Shown here one piece after another: positions 51,658 through 62,572 of a stretch of 64,000 bases of DNA; the stretch's first letter is position 1; the number at the start of each line of letters is the position of its first letter. The notes under the pieces were generated by a model, which ran no database searches, was not told the origin of the DNA, and saw only the letters and a list, made by a program, of their open reading frames with translations. The translations under genes and the position numbers were made by a program. Source of the stretch: Trochalopteron elliotii (taxonomy: Eukaryota; Chordata; Aves; Passeriformes; Leiothrichidae); assembly GCA_024734555.1 (NCBI GenBank), contig JANPWX010000557.1, forward strand, positions 325,670 through 389,669. Direction: 5' to 3'.

Positions 51658-54600
51658 CCCCACCCTCCCCTTAAAAAGGCTAATAGTCTTAAAACTTTTC
51701 CCTGGTTCTGTTTAGTCCTTGTTTTTTAAAGCTGCTGTTGTTACAAGTAATCGCTAAGATCCTTGTTGCTGGAAAACATAAGGAAGAATTTGTTTGTATT
51801 CCCAGTGTGTGTCTCACAGGCATTCCATAGCATGCTGTGCATGGTCTTTTCTTGCTTCCTTCTGTATGAAGAGTTTTCTGTGCTGCTTGTTTCCTATAGT
51901 AACAAAACAGATAAAAAAAGGAAAACCCTTGTTAAACCACAAAAACTAGCAAGGGATTTTGTGTAGTGCCTGAAATGAACTTTTAACATTCCCAGATAGA
52001 GAAATGAGTTTAGTCAGGAAATGGTGTCTTATTGCCATGATGCCACTTTCTGTGTACTGTCCCCCACTTTTTCCATGTTCTCTCTTGTATATTCTCTGTG
52101 CATGTCTTATCTGTGCACTTCTAGTCTCCCAAAGGCTCTTTCCTTTCATAGCTTCATACCCCTGGATAGCTCATACATCACAGGACACCATTAACCCCAC
52201 CTTTCAGTAATTTGGGAGAAAGGAAAGGTAGTAAATTCTGCTTGAAGTTGCTGGGGGTGTGTGAGAAGCTGAGCACAAAGCTCTGAGCAGGACTGCAGCA
52301 GCAGCGTGGTCAGGATTTTGGGGGCCATGCTGCAGAAAGCAAGAGGTGCATGTCAGTGTATGCTTCATGCAACACTGATCACTTTGTACTATTTAACTTT
52401 TTTGTTGACTTTCAGCCTGCAAATGCAGATGTGCTGTCACTCAGATGCTCAGCTAGGCACAGTTATGTGCTCTTGGCATCACAGTGTCTGAATGGAGCGA
52501 TTTGGCACCAGCCTGCTTGGAAGAGAGTTTTTTGCCTGATCATGTTCTCATTAGTATCTGAGCTGATGAACGACATTCTTCTGCATTTCCATGTTCCTAG
52601 ATATAGATCTGGCTTCTCTCTTCAGTCTGGGCTAAATGCTCAGGGGAAGCTGGCTGAGGAGCCTGTGTCTGCACTGCTGAAGCCATCCATGCAAGCACTG
52701 GGAGAGCCTGGGAAGCAGTCTGCCTGATGCCAAGTCCTGCAGATCCTGGGAGTGTCCAGAAGAGTTAGTGTACTTGGCCATGGTAAGGTCCTTCATACTT
52801 TCAAGAGTGAACTGCTTCTACTGATCTGCAGTAGTAAAATAAGACACAATGGTAGCTCAGCCATTGCCAAAATGTAGGTCCCTCCCTTCCCCCTCCTCAT
52901 AAATAGCTTAGCTGGTTTTAGTTTGTGTTGGTGTTTTAGCTCCAGCCCAGAGAAGACCTGCCCCAGAAGTGTTGCTATCACTCTCCTATCACTCTTTCCT
53001 CTCCCCACAAGCAACCACCCTTGAAATCCTTTTGCAGTAGGTGCCATCAGCCTGCTGTCACTGTTCCCCTTTGTATCTCGGTGAGAAACTTCTCCTTGAG
53101 CTTTGTTTGGCCTTTTCTGCTGGAAGGAAACCCCAAATCCTTTCTCCACACACAAGAGCAGGCATAACTCTCAGAAAAGGTGGCAACTGCATTCTCTGGA
53201 TCAGCGCCCACCTCTGCTGCCCTACGTGCATTCCACTGACGAGTGAACCTCTCCTGCCTTTCCCACCATCACTCAGAAGTAGCAAAGGAGCACAGGCAGA
53301 ATTCGACTGAATGAACACATTTTGCCTGCCCTTTTACATTTGATGTCTCTCTCCAGTTGTTGGGTGTTTTAGCTCTGTGTGTGTGAGCACACAGATGGCT
53401 TCTCTAAGCACGTCGGCCCCGGATGATTGCTTGTTAATTTTTGCTTTGGGCTATTTTGAGCTTTGTCCTCTTCCCCCAAGAGGACGCTGGCGTAGTGTGA
53501 TGATGCCGGTGTGCCATCTAGTGATTGTACTATTCCCTTGTCACACATTTATCGGGACACTCACTCAGTGCACGTATTTTGGCCCCATTTGCCCACGGTC
53601 ACCTGGATTGCAGGGAACCTGTGGCAATGCTTGCAGCTCCTTTGCTCTGCTCAGTCTGTCCAGGCAGAGGGGATCCCATGAACTGTTTTTTTCCTGCTTA
53701 TTTCACTTCGTACCTTTTTTCTCCCTTTGTACCTCTTTATACTGTATTATCTGCAGTCTCTCTGATGTGGGCAAGAAATGGGAGATCGTTTGAGGGGTGC
53801 TGGCTCTCAGCTTGCCTGTCACCCATGGCCATAATCTAATCCATCAGGCAATACTATTGCACAATGTGAAAATTTAGCACTAGATACAAGTCAATCAGAT
53901 GCTCTGGGGGAGTCTAGACAGTGTTTAAAGCCTTTAGGCATGAGGGGTATCATTGCAGATATTTATCTGCTTTACACCTCATAAAACCACTTCTGAACTA
54001 TTTGGGCAGATCCAGGCTGGGTGAGTAATAGATGGTCCTAGGGTTGGAACTGAGGCCTTTTTGTCAGGGTTTTGTGCCTGCTGCCCACTCCCCAGATTCC
54101 CAGAGGCACACAGGAGACAGGCAGGGTGGAAGAGGGGAAGGCGCTGGGCAGAGAAGTGCGTCACAGCAGGCTGACCTGTGCTGCCCTGGCAGAGGCGCTC
54201 TGTTCCCAGGTGCAGCTCCGCCTGACCTCCCGCCCGGTTCCTGCAGTGCCCTGGGGCAGGGGCGGTGCAAAGAACACCCGTCAGTTTACAAGCAGCTGAG
54301 CAGGGCAGGTTCAGACCCTCCCAAAGGTTCAGGTCCCGGCATTGTACCCTTCCCTGGATGCTGCTGGGAAATCCAGCTGGATGCTGGGTGCAGTTGCAGC
54401 TGCAGAGTGATACAGCGTGCTGGGAAGGGACTGAACTCTATTCCGGGGCTGACTACTCACCTGCTATGAGTCATGCAGCAGAATTATGCTGCAGAGGCTT
54501 GTTCTGCTCGGTCAGTAACCACTGTCACAGCTGCCCTTCAACAGGAGCTCAGCTGCAGGGAGAAAAACGGTGACAAACAAATGGAGTCCCACAAGAGGAT

Positions 54601-56938
54601 GGGGCAATTAATGAAAGGATAAGTGTAGGAAATCAACAAACTTTACCACTGTAGATCTGTGTTGGAGGCCAAGACGAGCAATTAACACTCCTAAAATCCT
54701 AAAGAATTTGTTCTCTCCTCCATGTGGCATCTCTGAATGTTGCAAGCTTTTTGATAATGACCTTTTTCTCATTCTCAGAGCAAAGGTCTGTTCAGGCAGA
54801 AGGTGAAGCTGCTGCCTGGAGCCTGGGAGCAGCTGTGAGAGATGAAGCATCCCAGACACTTTTCCACCCCTAGCTCTACTCAAGGCATCCTTTGGAAGCA
54901 CAATTTGTGTCTTCCTGGCTCCTCCTACAGTGCTGTTCCCCCTCTGATCCCACAGCTAATTGTCTGAGTCTAGAAGTTTATTAGGGCCTTGTGTAATGGA
55001 TTTATCCTGTCCTGATAAACCACAGAATTGTGAGGTGATCTGGGATGTGACAGCAATGGGGAGAAGTGGTTGCCTTGTTCAAGGAACCTCAAAGTGTAAT
55101 TGAGGTGTAAGTCATTGTTACTATCAGCTGACCATCCTGTGGAATATGTTGTTCTTCTGGCAGGAGAGCCCATGAAAGTGAATCTTCCCTTCCTTGCACA
55201 CCACAGGCTTCTCTCTCAGCTACAAGATCCCACAGGGCAAGAGGTGCCAGCTGTGGATTTTTTTCCTTCAATTGCATCATTAAGGCAAAGTGTTTTTGTG
55301 AGGGTGGGGGCTTACTCACTACATCCAGTGCTGCAGGATTCCTACCGTTGCACTCATTATCCTGGAGTTCATCAAGACTGACAGTCAAATGTAAGTGTGG
55401 TAACAGAATCTCTACCTGTGCAAACACTGCCCGAGGCAGGGATTTATGCAGTTGCATTGCAAGAAAATGGATTAATGTGGACATTGTGGGGCGTCTTAGA
55501 CAGGAATGGTGCTTATGAAGCTTTTCCTTGAGAGGGAGGACACTCTTTCCCCTTATATACTCATTTTTTATTAATATTTATTCTTCTATGAGAAAAGCTT
55601 CTGCCAGTACCTGGGCAATTACTAGAGCACAGCAGCATAAACTGGGATTTCATTGCTTTCAGGCTGTCTTATTCCTGACAGGTGAACCAGTAGGACTCCC
55701 ACCTGCCCTGTGGGAAAGAAGGATGTTGGACTGAATCCTTCCCAAGTATCTTTGAGGTGTGGAAATGCAGAAGCTGGAGGCCTGAGCATTTCGGGCAGTT
55801 TCTGGAGGAGGCTGTAGCAGAGCCAGGGGGTGACTGCAAGCTGTGCCCTGTTGTGCCAGCAACATGCCAGGCTCTGGCAATGAGCAGCAGGCTCTGAATC
55901 TCCTCACCTGCTCAGGTGAGCTGGGAGCTGAACACCACTTTCTCTGAGAAGAAACCCTTTCTTCAGAGCACCATAGATATGGCAAGAACTGGAAACCCTG
56001 ATTTTGCTCTCAGCCCTTTGGACGTGGGGATGAGGGGTGGGAATGCTGACCTCTGCAGCTCCTCCAGAGCAGCCCCATGGCTGCCTCGAGGTTCCCAGTG
56101 CCTTGCAGGGAAAGAAGAAGGTGCAACTGGGGATGTGATGATCTTCCCTGGATAATAACGCTGCAGACAGGTCTGATATTTTTGATGCTTCAACCAGCCA
56201 TGAGCATCTGGGTGAGGAGTGTACTTTTCCAGATCTTCCTTCTCCTCAGAAACAGTAACTTCACTGAGAACAAGTGGATCTTCTCCATGGCTACCCTGAT
56301 ACAGCAGGGCAGAATAACAGTTCATTACCACTGTAAAAGCACTCAAGAGCAGGGATATTCCCACTGTGGAACCAAGAGAGAAAGAAAAACAATCCCAGAG
56401 GAATAGATGGCTTTGCAAGTGGAAGGCACACAGGGATGGAGCTATACAGTGCTGAAGGATTTTTTTACACACAGACTCTCTCTCGCAAGCAGGTGCATAG
56501 CTTCTCCTGGAGTGACAGAGGGCAGGACTGGGGAGCGTATGAGCTCTCCGGAGCTCATAATGAGCAGCTGTAGGAAGGGTGGGAACGTCGGAAGAGGAGT
56601 TTTCCTGAGACACTCAGGAGAGCCCCAGTCTCCTCTTCCTCCTTTGCTATGGTCCAGAGAAGAGGTGGAGGTGGGTGTTCAGTTCCACTGTGGGGTTTAG
56701 CTACAGCTGCCAAAATCAGCCCTCGTTTAAGTGTGAAGAAGCAAGACGATGTTTCTTCGTGTTGGAGATAGGAGGAATCACTCCGGAGCATCGGCATCCG
56801 AGCTCTCCTGCAAGCTGCCCTCCCTCTGAAACACCTCGCTGTCCAGCTGGAGGTGACCTAACAGGTGAACAACATTCAGCTTTGAGAAAGGAAGAGCAGC
56901 CGTAGCTGGTGATGGTGCCGGCGTGCGGCTGGAGGGCG

Positions 56939-56970
56939 GATAGCGGCGTGCCCAGCAACACGCCGCTATC
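56939..56970. repeat. Perfect 12-bp inverted repeat with 8-nt loop
   Basis: GATAGCGGCGTG (56939-56950) is followed by CCCAGCAA and then CACGCCGCTATC (56959-56970), an exact reverse complement. It lies at the upstream edge of the CpG island and can form a GC-rich hairpin or cruciform. Confidence 0.95.
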
Positions 56971-57000
56971 GGGGCGGACACGCGGGTATCGGGGCCGACA
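56967..57000. repeat. Direct repeat TATCGGGGCSGACA, 20-bp period
   Basis: TATCGGGGCGGACA (56967-56980) recurs as TATCGGGGCCGACA (56987-57000) with one change. The first copy overlaps the right arm of the inverted repeat. Confidence 0.9.
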
Positions 57001-57117
57001 GCTGCTGCTCGGCGACCGCTCCGTGTCATGCCGTGCCGCGGAGCCAACAACCTCGCCCCTCTCCCTGAAGAACGCCTGGCAGAGCACCGACTCCTCTGCC
57101 CGGAGCCTCCGCACTGG

Positions 57118-57127
57118 GCAATGGCGG
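57118..57127 (+). promoter_or_regulatory. YY1-type site
   Basis: GCAATGGCGG followed by CGCGC matches the ATGGCGGC core of YY1. In housekeeping promoters it is often near the transcription start. Motif match by eye. Confidence 0.5.
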
Positions 57128-57139
57128 CGCGCACCGGGA

Positions 57140-57156
57140 ACTACAGCTCCCAGCAT
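57140..57156 (+). promoter_or_regulatory. ZNF143/THAP11 (SBS-type) site
   Basis: ACTACAGCTCCCAGCAT matches the long ACTACANNTCCCAGMAT consensus bound by ZNF143 at many CpG-island and bidirectional promoters. A match this long is unlikely by chance. Confidence 0.85.
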
Positions 57157-57181
57157 ACCCTGCGGCGACTGCTCCTGGGGA

Positions 57182-57191
57182 GCGCATGCGC
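57182..57191. promoter_or_regulatory. NRF1 palindromic site
   Basis: GCGCATGCGC is the full NRF1 palindrome, 26 bp downstream of the ZNF143 site. NRF1 sites are typical of TATA-less housekeeping promoters. Confidence 0.85.
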
Positions 57192-57259
57192 CCCGCGCGA
57201 ACTCCCTTTCCCGGCAGGCCGGCCGAGAGCGTGGCCCCCGCCCCGCTCCCTCACGGCCG

Positions 57260-57292
57260 TGACGCGCGCGCCGTGACGCAGCGCGGTGACGC
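57260..57292 (+). promoter_or_regulatory. Three TGACGC CRE-type half-sites
   Basis: TGACGC occurs at 57260, 57274 and 57287, spaced 13-14 bp apart, just before the assembly gap. Each is a CREB/ATF half-site. Regular spacing in phase with about 1.3 helical turns is notable, though CpG-rich DNA raises the chance rate. Confidence 0.6.
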
Positions 57293-57315
57293 AAAAAAGT
57301 GTGCGCCCTCCACAG

Positions 57316-57715
57316 NNNNNNNNNNNNNNNNNNNNNNNNNNNNNNNNNNNNNNNNNNNNNNNNNNNNNNNNNNNNNNNNNNNNNNNNNNNNNNNNNNNNN
57401 NNNNNNNNNNNNNNNNNNNNNNNNNNNNNNNNNNNNNNNNNNNNNNNNNNNNNNNNNNNNNNNNNNNNNNNNNNNNNNNNNNNNNNNNNNNNNNNNNNNN
57501 NNNNNNNNNNNNNNNNNNNNNNNNNNNNNNNNNNNNNNNNNNNNNNNNNNNNNNNNNNNNNNNNNNNNNNNNNNNNNNNNNNNNNNNNNNNNNNNNNNNN
57601 NNNNNNNNNNNNNNNNNNNNNNNNNNNNNNNNNNNNNNNNNNNNNNNNNNNNNNNNNNNNNNNNNNNNNNNNNNNNNNNNNNNNNNNNNNNNNNNNNNNN
57701 NNNNNNNNNNNNNNN
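57316..57715. other. Assembly gap (400 N)
   Basis: A run of N inside the CpG island. It probably hides the DCAF1 transcription start and part or all of its non-coding first exon. Confidence 0.99.
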
Positions 57716-57947
57716 GCCTGGCTCTTCCTCCTGCGCTGGGCCCGCTCGGGCGGGAGGCTCTCTGGCTTTTGGCTCCCCCCGCTCTGGTCTCTGCCGACCT
57801 TTAAACGTTGGGGCCGCCCGTGCGTCCAGCCGAGCCGGGCAGTGCGGGACCCCGCGGGAGCTGTCACCGGCCGCCCCTGCGAGGTGCTGCCCGCGTGTTT
57901 CCCCTTCCAGCCGCGCAGGAGGAATTGATGTTGAAACAGAGCGGGGC

Positions 57948-57962
57948 TTTTTTTTTTTTTTT
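57948..57962. repeat. Poly(T) run of 15
   Basis: An uninterrupted T run at the downstream edge of the CpG island. Confidence 0.9.
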
Positions 57963-58113
57963 CTTCTTATTTTGTCGACAACAGAAATTTGTTCCTGTTT
58001 TTAGGGCTTGTCCTGCCAGATCAGAACGTAATTCTAAGTTTGTTTTGTAAAAGGAGAAATTCCAGGAAATGGAGTAACCTTGTGGATTTCCCTGTCCTTA
58101 AAATGCCTTAATT

Positions 58114-58209
58114 AAAAAAAAAAAAAAACACCAAAAAAAAACAAAACAAAACAAAAAAACCAAAACAAACAAACAAAAAAACCAAAAAACCCAAACAACA
58201 AACAAATGA
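58114..58209. repeat. A-rich (CAAA)n simple repeat
   Basis: Almost 100 bp of A runs with single C or CC interruptions, with CAAA/CAAAA units in the centre. It starts within DCAF1 intron 1. Confidence 0.95.
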
Positions 58210-60702
58210 AAAAAGCTCACCCCAACAAACAAGAACAGAATTTTAAAACAAATACTTAAAAGTAACATTTGGGATATGTTCGGTATAACAGTCAATGTGT
58301 ATCTCTGTTAAAGAGGGCAGTTGAGTAAATGAAGACTTCCCTCAGTGTAGGACAGCAAACCATATTTTTGTGCTCCAGAGATTGTGAGGCTTTTCTCACT
58401 TGTTGGTATATTATTTCCACCAGAAAACTTCAGTGTTGACAGTTTGTGATACTTTAACTTCCACGTGGTTATTTCAGGCTCAACAGGTTTAGGTGAATAG
58501 CTGTCAGGTGCCTCATCTCTTTAAAGGATATTTGTGATGAGAGGGATAATTTTATTTTTTCTTAAAGTAAAGAATTCTTTGTGTTAAAACGTTAGTATGA
58601 AAGAACCTACAGATGTACTGCTCAGCTTTGCTGGGCAATTAACTAGATTGCAGTTCATTAGTGTTATATTATTACATTAGTTTTCTCATCTGTTGTGTCC
58701 TCAGCCAGACTTAAAATTTTGTTTGGGAGCAGTGTAAAACTGGACTATTTAAGCTGGCCCAAAGTGCAGTTATTAGAACTTGAGTTGCCCCTATGCATGT
58801 GGAATTACAAATCTTCATATAATTTTTGTCCATTTAAAGTGCACATTAATTTATATGTGCAGTCTTCCTACAAAGTTGATTAAAATTGTGGTTTTCAGGA
58901 GTTTTTTTTTTCTTGAGGTATGTTTTTTGGTTTTATTATGCAGCTTATTCATTTTCCATTTAAATTGCTGAGTTAGGCCTTTTATGTTCATTTCCCAAAT
59001 AACCAAACTGTTACTTTTCAGCTTTTACAGGTGTATTTATATTCACTAAGAGGTTTCTTGCTTTCAAATGTTTATCTGTGGGAAGTCAGTGTGTTCAGAA
59101 CCTCCCCATCATTTCCCTGAGCACAGCAACAATGAGGGAATGAGCTGTAGTGGTGTTGTGGTTGGTATGAGGCTCCAGTGGACTGAAGGGTGGAGCTCAA
59201 TTGCTCCAGCTGTTCCAGGCACTGAATCAAGGTTTGTGGTTAGAGGTCACTGGAATTTTATTTCCTCACTGTTCAGAGGTGTCTCACTGAGGTGACTCAA
59301 GCACTAAAGTGTCTGAGGTTTCAAAAACAGGGGAGTAACTTGAGGAATCTGTGCCTCAATACTCTTTGGGTTTCCTTTTTGTGTCAAATTCTTACATCTA
59401 AGCTCAGGAGAGTGCCATGCCCATAAAGCCTTTGCTGTGACACAGGAATAGCAGGTAGTGTTTAATATTAGAGCACTTCAATGTGCACCAACCAGGGTGT
59501 GCTGAAACAGGCACATGTGGGCTTTCAGTGACACTGGCCACCATGGTAGTTAAGACTGCAAATATTTGTCTTTCAAAGTCAAACCCTTTGAGTAAGTGCT
59601 TTATGTTTTGTTAATACTGATTCTAAATATATTTTGGCAATAGTGCTGTTTGGGGGGAAAAAAAAATCCCATTCCCTAGCTTATTAGATGTTCAAACTGA
59701 AATCTGTAGTAGGCTGTGATTTTCAAAACTTACTAAGTGAAAAAAATTACACCCCCTGCCTGCCCCCAATTTAAATCTGATCAGTTCTGCTGGTTCTTGG
59801 AGAGCAATTTGAGATGGAATTTTTTCAGCAGCTTGTGCAAGAGAAATAGTGAAAGTCAGAGCTCTTCTCCCAGGTTTCCTCTCCATCAGACCAGGTGTGT
59901 TGCTGACAGTTACAGGTTAGTTCATATCGTTTATGTTCTTGTCTTCTCTGCAGAGCTCTTCACTTTTATTTAAGATGGAATTCTTGAAAAAAGCGAGCAC
60001 AGTAGGAGTTTTGTGTTGCCATCTAAAATAATCATATTTATTTGAATAGGTTTGGAGGGATAAGGCTGTGGAAGAGAGGAGATGCCTTGGCGAGACATTC
60101 ACTGTCACTGCTGTGTCCCAGTAGAAGAGGTTGCATTTTTATGTTATAACTTCATTTCAGGAAAACAGCTCTCTGTCAGCACCAGTTATTTAGACCAATA
60201 ATGTGCTTTATTGAGGCAATACTCCAGGTTTTAGGGATAGCTGGGATTTTTCACTCGATTTTGGTATAGCACAAGGTGTCTCAGAGGGCAGTGTGAGCAG
60301 TTCCTGTGGTCTTCCAGAAAGGCCAGGACTTTGTTGACCTGTTGCAGGTATTGCTGGAGCTGTTCTGTTTCCCAGCAGGAGCAGTTAAGGGTTGATAGAG
60401 GAAGTAGATTGTTCCCCAGGTTGCAGGAGAGCCTGCACAGGCCCTGTGCAAGCTCTGAGGTCACAGGGCCCTTTTTTCTGTATCCCTTGAGTACAGAATG
60501 AAGGTGGGGATGTCTGAAATGGTTGAATTTAGATTCCATTACTGCACTTGTCTTCTGAGGCCCAGAGTGGATTTGTCTGAATGTTTTTCTGTGATATTTA
60601 AAAGCTCTGAAGTGCTGGTAGCAAGTGGTGTTCAGTTAATGAAAAAGGAAATGGAGTTTCATGAGCTTAGAGTAGTTTTTATTTTCAAAGGTGTTTTGGG
60701 TA

Positions 60703-60715
60703 TGTGTGTGTGTGT
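60703..60715. repeat. Short (TG)n microsatellite
   Basis: Six TG units followed by TAC. Too short to be very polymorphic. Confidence 0.8.
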
Positions 60716-62454
60716 ACAATCACATTATGTTTTTCCTGCATCTAGGTAGTGTTTCTTCCTAAGCAATTTATGCATTTGCATTGAATTTACTGATGTAGAT
60801 CTGAAATGAATGGATGAATAATGAATGCCCTAGATAAAATCATAATTACATACGATTTAGGAAACACCATTTTTCTTCATGCTTAGGTAATTTTTTTGTT
60901 TTCATATGCCCACTTCATATAGTACTTATCAAAATGGTGTTCTTGTAGTCACAGGTCTATCTTTTCTTGGTCTGTGGGTGACTTTTGTGCAGTTTCTGTC
61001 AGTTTAATCTTCAGCCAGTGCTCTTAACTTCCTGTTTCCCGTTTAACTAACCAGTCACAGTTCATTAAATTCAGAGGCACCTGTGAGACAAGAGGTAGAA
61101 CTGTAAGATTGTTCATCAGTTCCCTGATTGAGGAAAAGTTTTAAACCAGCTGGAGGTGTCCAGCACACAATTAAATTATGGTGATGTTTTTCAGAGACAA
61201 CTTGGGCTATAAATGTGTGTGTAATCTATGCTATGGCTGCCTTTAGAGCCTGTCATCTGACTGACTCCTGAACATGTATTTCAGGAGTTGGTGTGTATAT
61301 CACTGTCTTAAATACTCCTGTATTTAACACTGGTTTGAAAACTTCTTTCTCTGGGTCAGTTATGACAAATGGGTATTTAATCTCATGACAGATGGATATT
61401 GGCTATGTTATGGCTAATGAAATGCTGAAAATCTTTGTGTGTTTTTCCATGTGAAGAAATCTGTTTTGCTTTGTGTACTCTCCCCATACAAATGCAAAGT
61501 CAGCTTATGAATTATATTTGGGTATTCCTTCCTCCAGAAGTTACTACTCTTCACAGCAATCACAGTCAGTCAGGTTGGAAACAAGGAGCACAGCAGTGTC
61601 TTGAGACAGATTTTGTTCTAGTTTAGGCTGTTAATATTTCCAGTAGGTTTTATCAGATCGACAAAAGCTGACACCTGGAAATTTAAAGGCTTAAACAGAA
61701 CCTACAGTGATAGTTCCCTTCATTAAATGGTACTTCAACAAGTCACTCAGTGCTGTAGGAGTTTCTCACTTTCGAGGATGGGAAGATAAATCTTCTGTCA
61801 GCTGCTGTCATGCAAATAAAGGCTGATAAATCTGAAGTAATTGCTCCAGTGCTCCCTCCTGTGATCATCCTTCCTCCTGGAGCCCCTGGCTGTTCTGGGA
61901 AACCCTGAACAAGCAGTACCTGGCTCTTTCCCTCCATGGCTGTCCTGGGGCTGCTGCCTCTGCCCCTCAGCTCTGTGCACCTGAGGAGTTTGTTGGCACT
62001 TCCACTGCTGCCTGCAGGGCATTAAACTGGGATTGTGACACTGATCACAATCTTGCTGCCCTGGCTGGGTTGGTTCTTGGGTAAATCAGCATAGAGGGTA
62101 ACTCAGGTCTGCTCCTGGAGTTAAGGCAGAGCTTTGAAAAGGCTCAGCAGTGAGCAGAGCTGTGGTGAGCTGTGCATTCCACCCGGCCTGGTCAGGGCTG
62201 GGGAGCACCAGTCAGGACTTGTGTTCAGAGGTGCACGTGTCCTTTAGTCTGCAGGCAAAGGGCCAGAAAGAAACTTTCACCTTTGAAAGCACCGTTCTGT
62301 CACTTTATCTTCTCACTCCTTTTTGCTGAGTATTTGCCTCTTTCAAATGTCTCGTAATATTTGATTTGGATTGTTTCAATGAATATGTTAAAAGAGTGGG
62401 ATTTCTTGCTCATTCTTATGCCTTTTTTTTTTCTGGTTGTTACTTCTGCCTTAG

Positions 62455-62572
62455 ACTAAGCCATGACTTCAGGATCTGGGCATGTGGACTCCAAGGCTGA
62501 GCTCACTACTTTGCTTGAGCAATGGGAGAAAGAACATGGCAGTGGGCAAGACATGGTCCCTATTCTCACCAG
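62455..62572 (+). CDS. DCAF1: DCAF1 (VPRBP), first coding exon (residues 1-36 plus two bases)
   Basis: DCAF1 is the large WD40 substrate receptor of the CUL4-DDB1 ubiquitin ligase, also part of the EDD-DYRK2 ligase assembly. It is the host factor named for binding lentiviral Vpr. The exon begins after the acceptor TTCTGCCTTAG. Coding starts at ATG 62463, with an in-frame TAA at 62457-62459 just upstream and G at -3, so the start is secure. It encodes MTSGSGHVDSKAELTTLLEQ and ends at residue 36 (VPILT) with a split Arg codon, before donor GTAAGA at 62573. From HVDSK onward it agrees with the human protein as I recall it, while residues 3-6 differ (human is TVVV there). This is the extreme N-terminus, leading into the helical armadillo-like region. 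The acidic tail and WD40 domain lie beyond the window. Confidence 0.95.

Larger units (their letters stand above)
38861..56900. other. Probable intergenic region between the RAD54L2 and DCAF1 promoters
   Basis: No exon of a recognisable protein was found on either strand in these 18 kb. The content is unique sequence of ordinary composition, small tandem duplications, one or two LTRs and A-rich tracts, listed separately. Several ORFs of 100-216 codons occur but lack any recognised domain or splice context. Confidence 0.5.
56910..57930 (+). promoter_or_regulatory. DCAF1: CpG island, probable DCAF1 promoter and first exon
   Basis: Dense CpG and GC content from about 56.91 to 57.93 kb, interrupted by a 400-N gap. 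It lies 4.5-5.5 kb upstream of the DCAF1 first coding exon on the same strand and carries a cluster of housekeeping-type sites (YY1, ZNF143, NRF1, CRE half-sites) at 57118-57292 with no TATA box. This is what is expected for a broadly expressed gene such as DCAF1. The non-coding first exon probably lies at or after the gap. Its donor could not be placed with confidence. A divergent transcript from the same island is possible. Confidence 0.7.
57931..62454 (+). other. DCAF1: Probable DCAF1 intron 1
   Basis: DNA between the CpG island and the acceptor of the first coding exon. It begins near a 15-T run (57948-57962) and contains an A-rich repeat and a short (TG)n tract. No coding exon is recognised. 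The acceptor at its right end (a T-rich tract then TTCTGCCTTAG at 62444-62454) is strong. The left boundary is inferred. Confidence 0.6.

Noticed and set aside
55673..55757. Possible CR1 3'-end fragment (GGATGTTGGACTGAATCCTT)
   Set aside because: Only about 20 bases resemble the CR1 end and the rest does not follow the element. Too little to call.
57186..58004. Long ORFs across the second N run (both strands)
   Set aside because: Their length comes from reading through 400 N, and GC-rich DNA lacks stop codons. They are not evidence of coding.
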